This document shows, piece by piece, positions 37,681 to 47,515 of a stretch of 64,000 nucleotides of DNA. A model generated the notes under the pieces. The model was not told the DNA's origin and did no database searches. It saw only the letters and a program-made list of their open reading frames with translations. The stretch's first letter is position 1. Every line of letters starts with the position of its first letter. The position numbers and the translations under genes are program-made. Origin of the DNA: Liquidambar formosana (taxonomy: Eukaryota; Streptophyta; Magnoliopsida; Saxifragales; Altingiaceae); assembly GCA_039720395.1 (NCBI GenBank), contig CM077820.1, positions 9,213,338 through 9,277,337 on the forward strand, given 5' to 3'.

Positions 37681-39376
37681 GAAATTTTTGAAGCTATGGA
37701 GAGTAGGATGAGATGGGGTTGTTTTATTTATTCTTTGCCGAGTATAAGGATGAGATGGGATTGTTTGGCCTTGCCCAAGGTTTAGTTTTCCGAGTAGGAA
37801 TCTGTGGGTAGAAAAGATAAGGGGTGGATATATGCTTAACGGATAAAAACTTGTACGCAAGCATGACACGAGTTGGTGCCACAAATTAAAAAAAAATCAA
37901 TTAAAATGAAATTATTATAAAAAAATATTTTAATAATTTTATTTTATTTAATTTTTATTAACACATGACACTACGTAATCACGTCACAATTATATAAAAA
38001 TTTTCCTCCGATGTGTGTGATTGGAGTGATTTGACTGTTGTTTTGTTGCCCTTAGATGCATCAGAATATTTTATTTTTTTTAAGTACTCTTATTCTGTAT
38101 GGCTGAATGCCCTCCAGTGAATCAGCAGATATTTTTTTCTTTTACTTATTAATTGATTATTTGCCATTGAATAAGTCGGCGTATTATTTATTTATTCACT
38201 TTTTTTATTTTTTCTGGATCCTAATCCGAACCCTTATGACCTTATCCAGTTACCCTAGTAAGGTCAACAGGTTTTTATCTATTATCTACTCCGAATTATT
38301 TTTATTTCTATTTTTATTTCAATTCTAAAGATAGTTGGTCTGTTGTGAGTCAAAAGAAGAAAAATAGTATTGCACTGCATGGCAGGCTAGGCAATGGCAT
38401 ATGTCCCTCAATTTTTGAGTCAAAAAATGAAGATTTCAAATTAGTTGTTGGCCTTTGTAAAAGAAAATATATATATATATATATAAAATACTATATACAG
38501 CATCTTGTGTATAGTATTAAAATATAACAACTTATGTAATATTAAATGTATGGATCAAAACTCTTTTAATTTATTTTAGCAAATCTCTTTATTGTTGGTG
38601 TGGGTTGGATGTTGCATAGAAATCCTGTACGAAATATGATTCGTATGGTATTGCAAAAAAAAAAAGAAAAAAAAAAGGAAAACATGTTTAATTTAACACT
38701 TAGATTAGTAAAGACCCTAACCCAAGTCTAAGGCTCCAAGTAGTTCTCAACATGATTTGGTGCCAAAATAAGAGGTGTAATTCAGGAATTAGATTAGGAG
38801 TCAATCTTGGCACGACCCAACATATGAAACCCTATGTCCCTATCTCAACTTAACTGGATTTGTAACCCGAGCTCTCAAATTTGAGCTCTCAACCCTACAT
38901 GAATTTTTGATCTCCAGAAGAATTGCAAATCAACGGTTAGGATGCGTTCAATCAAGTTTGTTTTTGGAAGGCTATTGTGCAAAATTTTTTTAATGCCTTT
39001 CGTCTTCCTAATCTTAAATTGGTCCTAGATGGTGAGATATCGTTGGTCATCGGGCCATGCTGGATGGGTGGAACCCATAATCATTTGGAACCCAAGTGGA
39101 CATCACCCAATATGAGAAAGTTGAAAAAATATTGGAGAAAAAAAATTTGAGAGGAGTAGCATTTGCCCTTTTTAATGCTAGATGGTGAGATATCGTTGGT
39201 CATCGGGCCATGCTGGATGGGTGGTAACCGGAGGGAAACCAAACTTAAAACTAGAGACTGGTAGGAGAGACTTGAGTGACTTGCTGGACTTCAGGACAAG
39301 TCTAGTGGGTAACCATTGAGTATTAAATGAAATGAACGATGACAACTTCTATGTTGATCCTCAACATATCAATTCT

Positions 39377-39414
<38 letters not shown>

Positions 39415-39423
39415 GAGAGCGAG
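37647..39423. promoter_or_regulatory. Shared head-to-head spacer of two dehydrogenase genes
   Basis: The two dehydrogenases are divergent, so this 1.8-kb gap holds both promoters. CT/AC (37651-37680) and GA (39377-39420) runs lie directly upstream of the two ATGs, in mirror orientation, as expected if the pair arose by an inverted duplication that included the leader. A perfect 47-bp direct repeat occupies 39025-39071 and 39178-39224. Confidence 0.6.
39025..39224. repeat. Perfect 47-bp direct repeat
   Basis: The segment beginning CTAGATGGTGAGATATCG and ending GCTGGATGGGTGG occurs at 39025-39071 and 39178-39224 with no mismatch. The 106 bp between are unrelated. It lies about 200-400 bp upstream of the ATG at 39424. 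Confidence 0.9.
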
Positions 39424-41448
39424 ATGGCTCATGGTGGTGGGGAAATGGAGGAAGGCAAAGATGAAGGAGAAGAGAACATGGCTGCTTGGCTTCTTGGTGT
39501 CAAAACCATTAAAATTCAACCTTTCAATCTCCCTTCTCTTGGTAATTTTCTGCCTGCCTACTTATTCTATGCATACACTAGAAGTAGTGGTACCTTGTGC
39601 TGAAATGCTATACCATCACTCTCATTGCGCTTACCTTTTTGGGAGAGTCCTCCATTATATTTTTACATGAATTTCTAGGTAGGCCATAGACCCAATATAA
39701 TGCTGGTTCCAGGTTTATCTAGGGGACTAAGATTAAACCCTCCTGCCTGAGGTCAAACCAAATATCCAAACTGGAGAATATGTTGGCCCCCAAATTAATT
39801 AACCTGCTGCAAAGATTTTCTTATTAAATTTAAAAATATATATGTTATCACTATAGGCAAGTTGTACATGGCGAAAATCAGTAAAAATTGGTTAGTGATG
39901 CCTAGCACTGCTCTCTTTTAAAAAAAATTGCGTTGGGCTATATTTCATGAGATTTTTAATTGCTTTGATAAATGATCAAAAGAGTCAATTGCAACTCATC
40001 TGTAATTTCCCATGAATTTTTTTCTCAATGCCAGGCCCCCATGATGTTAGAGTTCATATAAAAGCTGTAGGTATATGTGGAAGTGATATTCATCACTTCA
40101 AGGTGAAAATGCTCTCAATTGTCAAACCTCTTTTTCTATTAGTCATTGTGTGTCATGTGTAAATCTTTCATTATTTACTAACGTCCAGCTTTAAATCTGC
40201 CATTTTCTTATCAGAATATGAGATGTGCAAACTTTATTGTTAAAAAGCCAATGGTACTTGGGCATGAATGTGCTGGAATCATAGAAGAAGTTGGGAGTGA
40301 AGTGAAGTCTTTGGCAGTGGGCGACCGTGTTGCATTGGAGCCTGGAATCAGTTGTCGTCGATGCAATCTCTGCAAAGATGGTCGATACAATCTATGCCCT
40401 GAAATGAAGTTCTTTGGCTCTCCTCCAACTAATGGTTCTCTTGCCAATAAGGTATAGTCCAACATTGCAGTTTTTGGAAATTTTGAGTTCATAACTACAA
40501 ATAATGAACATTTTTTTCCCTTGTACTAGGTGGTGCATCCTGCAAGTCTATGTTTTAAGTTGCCTGACAATGTGAGCTTGGAGGAAGGGAGCAATGTGTG
40601 AACCACTCAGTGTTGGTGTCCATGCTTGTCGCCGTGCAAAAATTGGTCCTGAGATGAATGTGTTGATCATCGGAGCAGGACCTATTGGCCTTGTTACCAT
40701 GCTGGCGGCTCGTGCTTTTGGAGCCCCTAGAATTGTCATTGTCGACGTAGATTGTCACCGCTTATCTGTTGCAAAGGATCTCGGTGCAAATGGGATCATT
40801 CAAGTTTCAACAAATATTCAGGTGTCTTATTGTCTATGCTAGCATTTTTTTTTTCTTCCAAACCACATATATTAAGAATGGGAAACTTGTTGCCTACAGC
40901 CAACCTTTCACCTTGATTACTAGATTAAAAACTCAAAATCAAACCACTAAAACCCTAAAAATGACAAATAGACAATTTGACAAGAATTCTTTTTGAATTT
41001 GAATTGGGTAAATCTTAATCAGTTTTGGTATCAATATGCAAGTGATTTTACAGGATGTAGGCAAAGAAGTGGAACAGATAAAAATTTCTATGGGTGCTGG
41101 GGTCGATGTGAGCTTTGATTGTGTTGGGTTTAACAAAACCATGTCGACGGCTTTGAGTGCCACTCGTGCTGGTGGCAGAGTTTGCCTTGTTGGATTGGGC
41201 CAAAGTGAGATGACTCTCCCTCTCACTGCAGTTGCTGCAAGGTATTTGAACTATATTTTTCTCCGTGTTTTCTTTGGGTGTCAAGAAAATGGTGGAAGTG
41301 GCAAGATATGTGTGTGCTTTCCTTTTCCTCTAATCTCTTATTTTTTCCAAATGCTAAACAGATTCAAGGATCTTTAACATCTAAAAGTGATGGAAAGTGT
41401 AGGAAAAATGCTGCCTCAACTCCCCCCCTTCCCTCCTCCTCCCCCCCC

Positions 41449-41481
<33 letters not shown>

Positions 41482-41948
41482 ACAAAAAACTCCTCCAACC
41501 CAAAACCCCCAGGGTCAAATGTCAATTTTTGAAATTGGGCTTCCTCTACATGCTTCATCTATTATACATATATGAATTATTAAGCATTCCATTGACACCA
41601 TCACCAGGTGATACACACCTCATGCAATGGCTTGGATGCACCCCTTCGCCTGATACTGTTTTCAATTAAATGCAGAAAATTGCTGCCTTTTCATTTGTTC
41701 TGCTTAGATTTTGAGTTCATTTACTTATTAGCTTTGGGTTTTTTTTCCATGATAGGGAGGTTGATGTTATTGGCATATTCCGGTATAGGAACACATGGCC
41801 ACTCTGCATTGAGTTTCTGAGGACTGGTAAAATTGATGTTAAGCCCCTTATAACACACAGGTTTCAGTTCTCACAGAAGGAGGTCGAAGATGCATTTGAA
41901 ACCAGTGCCCGTGGTGGTAATGCCATTAAGGTCATGTTTAATCTGTAG
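39424..41948 (+). CDS. L-idonate 5-dehydrogenase-like paralogue, one-base frame break in exon 4
   Basis: This is a paralogue of the gene at 33489. Exons: 39424-39541, 40035-40102, 40215-40451, 40530-40821, 41054-41241, 41756-41948, at the same intron positions as the intact gene. Exon 4 is 292 nt against 291 in the neighbour: a GGG at 40587-40589 replaces GG, putting a TGA 10 bases further on. Everything else is conserved: Cys54, His79 and Glu80 for catalytic zinc, the four structural-zinc cysteines, [11 protein letters not shown], and the terminal [11 protein letters not shown]. Without the extra base the product would be 364 residues. His59-His60-Phe61 follow GICGSDI, unlike His-Tyr-Leu in the neighbour; this resembles my memory of grape L-idonate dehydrogenase (tartaric acid synthesis), an inference only. 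Conservation on both sides of the break argues for sequence error or very recent loss. Intron 5 has a 30-C run. Confidence 0.85.
41450..41479. repeat. 30-base poly-C run
   Basis: It lies in intron 5 of the second dehydrogenase, at the end of a C/T-rich tract starting near 41421. The minus strand is G-rich and quadruplex-prone. The true length is uncertain. Confidence 0.85.
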
Positions 41949-42221
41949 ATGCAGCAGCCAGGGTGACAAAGCTTGCTGCTTTGAATTTGATCTATTATAG
42001 TTAATGAAAGCTGGTACATATAATGTCCATATTAAAAGGGTGAAAAAGATGATAAATCTCTGAAAACTTAAGATCCATGATGAATGTGCTCATCCTTTTT
42101 GCAATGTGTCTATTCCTCAACTTCCCCTTTACCATTTTCTCAACTCTGCATCATATGTTCCATATTTTAATTTTCTTTACCAGAGCTAGTTCCAGTCCCC
42201 TAACCAATGGCCATGACCCCA

Positions 42222-42530
42222 TTAGTTCCAGTCCCCTAACATAGTTTCCGATATGGATCTGCTTGCTGCCAAGACAGCCTGCTTGAGCTTAGCCCTTTTG
42301 GCATCACCACACATGCCAAGTTTCGTGATTGAACCATTAGCATTGAGACCTAGCTCAAAGTTGATTAATGGAATCAACCTGCACCAATTCATTAATTTTT
42401 CTAGGCGCCTGTATTGGGAAATTGCCACAAAAACCAAGTTCAATGGAAATTTAGACATTTGGGTACTGTGTCCTAAACATTTCTGATATCCATATACTGG
42501 AAGTCCATCAAGCTGCTTTACCAATATCAC
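42222..42530 (-). other. Repeated block with minus-strand open frame, unrecognised
   Basis: The frame is open for 102 codons on the minus strand in this copy. Related DNA occurs near 45610-45720, 48500-48620, 57885-58000 and, truncated, 63330-63370, and the frame is not kept in the same way in the others. I do not recognise the product. It is probably non-coding flank carried along by the duplication. Confidence 0.35.
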
Positions 42531-43131
42531 CAGGGCTTCAAGCTGTTATAGGACCACTCTACTTTCAGCATCAGCTCTGTGAGATTAGCACTGCCTTTAG
42601 AATTTTTACTCTAGTAACACCCACGTTCCAAAACATTACTTTGAAGCTCTAAAGGCTTAACCAGGGCAGAAGCCTATTGTTCAGCCCTGTTGGGCCATGT
42701 ATATTCTCTAGTCTCCTACCAATGAGAAATTTCGAGGTCATCTGGGTTACAATGGTTTTATTTTTCCTACTCAGAAAGCAGAAATTAAGTTGAAAGTGGA
42801 CCGTCTTCAGATAACAGTTCTGGACAACATGTTTTCAAACATATCTTCTGTTTGTTTTCTGCTAACTATTGCCAGAACAGGTCTGCAATTTAATTTTTTA
42901 TTTTTTTTTAAAAATTTCATAAACTGTCCTGAAAACTTTTCACAGCCATGATAAGTAGCCACCCAATTGCTCGTTTTGAAATAGGGATCTATATATAAAG
43001 TTCATACACAATTCCACCGGAATTCACTATATTTAATAATAATATCTCAGTATATTTTCATTGCAAATACAAAAATAGTAAATAAAGAATACAAAGATAC
43101 AAAACAACTCAAAACAGCTAAACTATTGTCT

Positions 43132-43776
43132 TCAATTGCACTCTAAGGCCTGGAGTGTCTGTGCAGACAAGTCAAATGTCAAGGTGCAATTCATTTCAGC
43201 AGATTTCCTCTTCTTCATCACAAACATCAATTCCACTTTCCCACTAATCTTGGCCTGGCTGTTCACCTTCAATATCCCAGAACTGATATCGCTGCCAAGA
43301 CCATCTATGCTTGTCAACCCACTAGAATTCAGGTCCACTGTTACATCAATTTTTTTGGTCGAACGAAACCCAGCCTTACCTTTAGGAATAACGACCTGGC
43401 CTATTGTCATGCCCCCATATGTGAATAAGGCTGTGGTGTTGTCGAATTTGTAGGGTCCAAAATTGGTATTTTTTATGCTAGCTTGGGCAACGAACCTTGT
43501 GCTAAATGAAGGCGAAGGCGTGGGGGTGGAGGTGAGAGTTTCCACTGTGATCTTGCCCAGCCTGAATTTAGGAGTTCTATACTTCATCACAGTAACAGCG
43601 AAGATGGCGATGATTATAGATTGGAACACAGCAAAGGCAACAATATATGCAGCGATTTTGATCCTTTTCTTGCGGCGCAACTCCTTGGATTGGAAAGTTG
43701 CTGATTCTTCGTCACTCCTAGGGTGTCCGGCTGCTGCCGGTGATAGAGGATACTTCTGCTGGTCCTTCTCTGCCAT
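43132..43776 (-). CDS. LEA_2 membrane protein, copy 1 (At1g64065-like)
   Basis: This is a single-exon gene for a 214-residue protein of the LEA_2 / NDR1-HIN1-like hydroxyproline-rich glycoprotein group. The N-terminal cytosolic part is polar (SDEESATFQSKELRRKKR) and precedes one membrane span (about residues 38-66, IVAFAVFQSIIIAIFAVTV). The LEA_2 beta-sandwich follows (VAQASIKNTNFGPYKFDNTT, residues about 95-114, then TIGQVVIPKGKAGFRSTKK) and the protein ends in ALECN. Members act at membranes in stress or pathogen responses; the exact role here is unknown. A TATA box (CTATATATA on the minus strand, about 43888-43898) lies about 115 bp upstream of the ATG, and an ACGCGT element is at 43975. 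It is one of five tandem copies, all on the minus strand. Confidence 0.9.
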   Translation of the reverse strand: MAEKDQQKYPLSPAAAGHPRSDEESATFQSKELRRKKRIKIAAYIVAFAVFQSIIIAIFAVTVMKYRTPKFRLGKITVETLTSTPTPSPSFSTRFVAQASIKNTNFGPYKFDNTTALFTYGGMTIGQVVIPKGKAGFRSTKKIDVTVDLNSSGLTSIDGLGSDISSGILKVNSQAKISGKVELMFVMKKRKSAEMNCTLTFDLSAQTLQALECN

Positions 43777-43972
43777 TTTCTTTTCTTAAAAAGAGTGAAC
43801 AGAAATTTTTTCCCCCTCTTTTTCTTTTCTAAGATGAATTGAAGATGTGAAGAATTGTTTGTGGTAATGGAAGGACTAGTGTCTGCCATATATATAGGTC
43901 TATATGGAGAATATTATATGGTTAGTGGAAGCTGCTTGGAAGGAAACACCTTCCTGGCAATTTTGAAGGGAT

Positions 43973-43984
43973 GAACGCGTCTTG
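43973..43984 (-). promoter_or_regulatory. Conserved ACGCGT element upstream of LEA_2 copy 1
   Basis: ACGCGT (43975-43980) lies about 200 bp before the ATG. The same site is at 47032-47037, 50012-50017 and 53366-53371 in copies 2-4, within well-kept flanks (CTTCCTG..AATTTTGAA..GAACGCGTCTT). Copy 5 has ACGTGT at 59402-59407 instead. ACGCGT matches the CGCG-box bound by calmodulin-binding CAMTA factors in Arabidopsis; binding here is inferred. Confidence 0.5.
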
Positions 43985-44265
43985 GTATGAAATATCTGAC
44001 TTCTAGAGTTTTATTATAAAATTTGTTAGCTTCTTGTAATAAAGTATAAATTATAATATATGATCAATTGAAGCTTCCATTCAATGCGTTGAGAATTTCA
44101 TTGTGTGGATTGAAGAGGCCCCAGCAGGCTTTCTGCAGCCTCTAATCAATCTGACATTGATTTTTTGCATTAATAATATTTACAGCCATTTTATTAATAA
44201 ATAAAAAAAAGGGTTTGTCACCTTGTGACAAGTTGATCTTGCTAGGCCTTATTTGGGGGAAATCT

Positions 44266-44607
44266 CTATGTGGAAATAACAATCTGGAGCAAATAAAGTA
44301 GTTTTTCATAGGAGTCCAGGACTCTAAAGCCATTGGAGGCGGCGCTAGAAAGAGAAGTTTCCATGGTTTGGTCTTCTTCATGCAAGATGAAACCTGCAAA
44401 AACAGAAAACCTGCTTCCAATATCAAGCGATTCTCCCAGTTTGTCAAAGGAGAACGTGGACCCACCCATCGTGCTTCTTTCTCTGACAAAATGGCTCTCA
44501 CAAAAAAGCCTCAAATCTCTCCTACCTACTGGGAGTTGTAGCTTCAGCTCTGAGAGATTAGCAATGGCATTAGAATTAAATCTAGTTACACCCAAGTTCA
44601 AAGACAT
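44266..44607 (-). other. Open frame in LEA_2 upstream block, unrecognised
   Basis: The minus-strand frame is open for 113 codons (starting MSLNLGVTRFNSNAIANLSE). Homologous DNA in other units (47660-48010, 51190-51420, 54870-55070, and a 3' part at 42540-42680) carries stops and indels, so coding potential is not conserved. It may be the relic of a gene that travelled with the unit. I do not know its family. Confidence 0.35.
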
Positions 44608-44830
44608 TACTTCGAAGCTCTGAAGGCTTTACCAGGGCAGAATTAATCTGCTAGTTCAGTCCTATTTGGCCATATATTCTGTATCAGTAAGAAATTGAGA
44701 CCATGTTGTTTATAATGGTTTTCCTGATAGTCTTTTCCTTTAGAAAAAACAAAATTGGTACTTTTTGTTCTTTTTTGGTCTAGATTTCGAGCTCATGTAC
44801 CCTTTTTTTTTTTCTTTTAAATAATTTATA

Positions 44831-44971
44831 TTGAGTTTTTGAGGACTGGTAAGATTGATGTTAAGCACCTAATAACGTACACACAGATTTCAGTTCTCAC
44901 AGGAGATCAAAGATGCTTTTGATATTGGTGCCCGCGGGGCTAATGCCATCAAGATTATGTTTAATCTATAG
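44831..44971 (+). pseudogene. Dehydrogenase exon 6 relic
   Basis: It is about 80% similar by eye to the last 140 bases of exon 6 of the gene at 39424: TTGAGTTTTTGAGGACTGGT, GTTAAGC, CAGTTCTCACAG, and the ending ATGTTTAATCTATAG. Short indels break the frame. Upstream 44750-44830 resembles the end of intron 5 (CTAGATTTCGAGCTCATGTA). Exons 1-5 are absent, so this is a 3' fragment. Confidence 0.85.
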
Positions 44972-45374
44972 ACGTAGCTGGTGGGATGTCATAGCTTTGC
45001 TGCTTTGAATTTGATCTATCAAAATTAATAAAAACTGGTACATGTAATGCCTAGATTAAAAGGAAGAAAAAAAAAATGATATATCTCCGAAAACTTAAGA
45101 TCCATGATGAATGCGCTTATCCTTATTTCTCTTTTAACATTTCTGAACTCCAATCATATGTTACCCTTTTAATTTTCCATACCAGAGCTAGTTCCAGTTC
45201 CCGAACCAATGGTTGGCCATGACCCCATTAGTTCCAGCCCATACATAGTTTCCGATATGAATCTGCTTGCAAAAGCCAATACAGGCTACTTGAACCGAGC
45301 CCTCATGATATCGCCGCGCATGCCAATGTTCCATTATTGAACCATTAGCATAAAAAATTAGTTAATTCAAAGTT

Positions 45375-45605
45375 GATTGTGTTGAAAATATACCACATCC
45401 CAAATCGATTAAATATCGAGTAAAACATATCTTCATATACAAGCCTAGGCTTATAAGTGGAAGGCCCAAACCTGGCTAGGCTTATAAGTGGAGGGCCAGT
45501 ATATGAAGGTATGTACTAATAAGTGGAGGGCCCAAACCGGTATATGAAGACATGTTTAACTCGATATTTAATCGATGTGGGATGTGGTATATTTCCAACA
45601 GATTG
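45375..45605. mobile_element. 221-bp inverted LTR-like element with GATTG target-site duplication
   Basis: The insert 45380-45600 begins TGTTGAAAATATACCACATC and ends, in inverted form, TGTTGGAAATATACCACATC, so about 60 bp at each end are inverted repeats with only a few mismatches. It has TG...CA ends and is flanked by GATTG on both sides (45375-45379, 45601-45605). Paralogous units read straight through this site, which shows it is a clean insertion. The centre holds three TAAGTGGA(A/G)GGCC repeats. It is non-coding. Confidence 0.85.
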
Positions 45606-46188
45606 ATGGAATCAACTTGCACCAATTTATTAGTAGTTTGCCTTGGCTGCTTGGAAATTGCGACAAAAACCAAGTTCAATGAAAATTTAGACATTTGGGT
45701 TTTGTGCAAGAAAGAGCAGTTACTATGACATTGGCCTCTTCCTGAAAAGCAGGAAGCTTCAAACAGAACACCCATGTATATCCCGTAGAGGTAAGAGATT
45801 TTGAGACCACGACTGTTACAATGGTTTTATTTTTCTTACTCAGAAAGCAGAAATTGAAGTTGAAAATAAACTGTTTTCAGAAAACAGTTTTGGACAGCAT
45901 GTTTTCAGACATATTTTCTGTTTGCTTTTTGTTAACTATTATCAAAATACATGGCCGAACAGGTCTACTGCATTTTTCTTTTTCAAGTATTAAAAACTGC
46001 CCTGAAAATTTTTCCCAGCTAGCCATGGTAATTAGTCACCCAATCCTTGTTTTGATTGTTGAATTTTTTTTATCCATTCCACAAAGAACCATAATGTCTC
46101 AGTATATTTTCATTGCAAAAACAAAAAACAGTAAATAAAAGAATACAAAGATACAAAAATACAATGGAAAACAGCTAAACTATTGCCT

Positions 46189-46833
46189 TCAATTGCACTC
46201 CAGGGCCTGGAGTGTCTGTGCAGACAAATCAAATGTCAAGGTGCAATTCATTTCAGCAGATTTCCTCTTTTTCATTACAAACATCAATTCCACTTTCCCA
46301 CTAATCTTAGCCTGGCTGTTCACCTTCAATATCCCAGAACTGATATCGCTGCCAAGACCATCTGTGCTCGTCAACCCACTCGAATTCAGGTCCACTGTTA
46401 CATCAATTTTTTTCGTCGAACGAAACCCAACCTTACCTTTAGGAATGACGACCCGGCCTATTGTCATGCCCCCATATGTGAAAACGGCCGTGGTGTTGTC
46501 GAATTTGTAGGGTCCAAAATTGGTATTCTTTATGGTAGCTTGGGCAACGAACCTCGAACTAAACGAAGGCGAAGGCGTGGGGGTGGAGGTGAGAGTTTCC
46601 ATAGTGATCTTGCCCAGCCTGAATTTAGGAGTTCTATACTTCATCACTGTAACAGCAAAGATGGCGATGATTATAGATTGGAACACAGCAAAGGCAACAA
46701 CATATGCAGCGATTTTGATCCTTTTCTTGCGGCGCAACTCCTTGGATTGGAAAGTTGCTGATTCTTCGTCACTCCTAGGGTGTCCGGCTGCCACCGGTGA
46801 TAGAGGATACGCCTGCTGGTCCTTCTCTACCAT
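46189..46833 (-). CDS. LEA_2 membrane protein, copy 2
   Basis: An intact 214-residue protein of the same group as copy 1, with few differences (starts MVEKDQQAYPLSPVAAG; VVAFAVFQSIIIAIFAVTV span; ends ALECN). The frame is also open upstream to an ATG at 46947, giving a possible 252-residue form. That upstream ATG lies at the TATA box (TATATATGACAGAC), where transcription has not yet begun in a usual plant promoter, and in copy 1 the matching upstream frame is out of register, so I start at 46833. The ACGCGT site is at 47032. Expression and function are inferred to be as for copy 1. Confidence 0.9.
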   Translation of the reverse strand: MVEKDQQAYPLSPVAAGHPRSDEESATFQSKELRRKKRIKIAAYVVAFAVFQSIIIAIFAVTVMKYRTPKFRLGKITMETLTSTPTPSPSFSSRFVAQATIKNTNFGPYKFDNTTAVFTYGGMTIGRVVIPKGKVGFRSTKKIDVTVDLNSSGLTSTDGLGSDISSGILKVNSQAKISGKVELMFVMKKRKSAEMNCTLTFDLSAQTLQALECN

Positions 46834-47167
46834 TTCTTTTCTTACAAAGAGTGAACAGAAAAAAAAGTTTCCCCTCTTTTTCTTGTCTAAGATGAATTGA
46901 AGATGTGAAGAATTGTTTGTGGTAATGGAAGGACTAGTGTCTGTCATATATACAGGTTTTTATGGACAATATTATATGCTTAGGGGGAGTTCTTGGAAGA
47001 AGACACCTTCCTGTCAATTTTGAAACGGTGAACGCGTCTTTGGATTTGGAATATTCAGACTTCTAGAGCATGAAAAATCGGTGGGCTTTTTCTAATAAAA
47101 TATACATTATAATATATGATCAATAGAACCTTCCATCCAATGCGTTGAAGATTTTATTGTATGGGAT

Positions 47168-47515
47168 ATGGATGTTGGGAGAAATTAACATTTTTTTTAC
47201 TATACACATAGGGATAATACGAAAAGAAAAAAAGAATTATAGAATTAAAACACAGAAATTTACGTGGTTCCCTCTAATTGAAGTACATTCACGATACACA
47301 CACAATTCCACTATACAAGATATAAAGTTTTTTGACGGTCAGCCCCCTTTATATAACATCCGTAATAATTAGGGTTAACATAGAATCATGGGAATATACA
47401 TAAAACACCCCTCCATAAAAGTACGAAAGTTGTACTGAAGGGCCACCACCCCCTAAACCCCCTCGGCCAATCCTGCTGACCAATATTATCAAACTTAACA
47501 TACCACAACAATGGA
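47168..47515 (-). mobile_element. Copia-type solo LTR with ATGGA target-site duplication
   Basis: The element 47173-47510 is flanked on both sides by ATGGA (47168-47172 and 47511-47515), a perfect 5-bp duplication. It reads from TGTTGGGAGAAATTA to CATACCACAACA and is the reverse-strand relative of the solo LTR at 35890-36249. The other LEA_2 units lack it, so it entered after duplication. No internal region remains. Confidence 0.88.

Larger units (their letters stand above)
41680..44745. repeat. Duplication unit 1 (dehydrogenase 3' end plus LEA_2 gene)
   Basis: The unit runs from the end of dehydrogenase intron 5, through exon 6 and its 3' flank, a block with GAAATTGCCACAAAAACCAA (about 42418-42438), a 3' flank of the LEA_2 gene (TACTCAGAAAGCAGAAATTA, 42769), LEA_2 copy 1, its promoter, and an upstream block with GGAGGCGGCGC. 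The same order recurs in units 2 to 5. This is the only unit in which exon 6 belongs to a nearly intact gene, so it is the likely source. Confidence 0.8.

Noticed and set aside
41421..41532. Proline-rich frame in the dehydrogenase intron
   Set aside because: It is the translation of a poly-C tract.
43136..43789. Long plus-strand open frames opposite each LEA_2 gene
   Set aside because: They are antisense shadows of a conserved coding sequence, present opposite each copy because the sense strand is conserved.
46189..46947. A 252-residue form of LEA_2 copy 2 with 38 extra N-terminal residues
   Set aside because: The upstream ATG lies in the TATA region, the matching upstream frame in copy 1 is out of register, and copies 3-4 do not encode the same extension.
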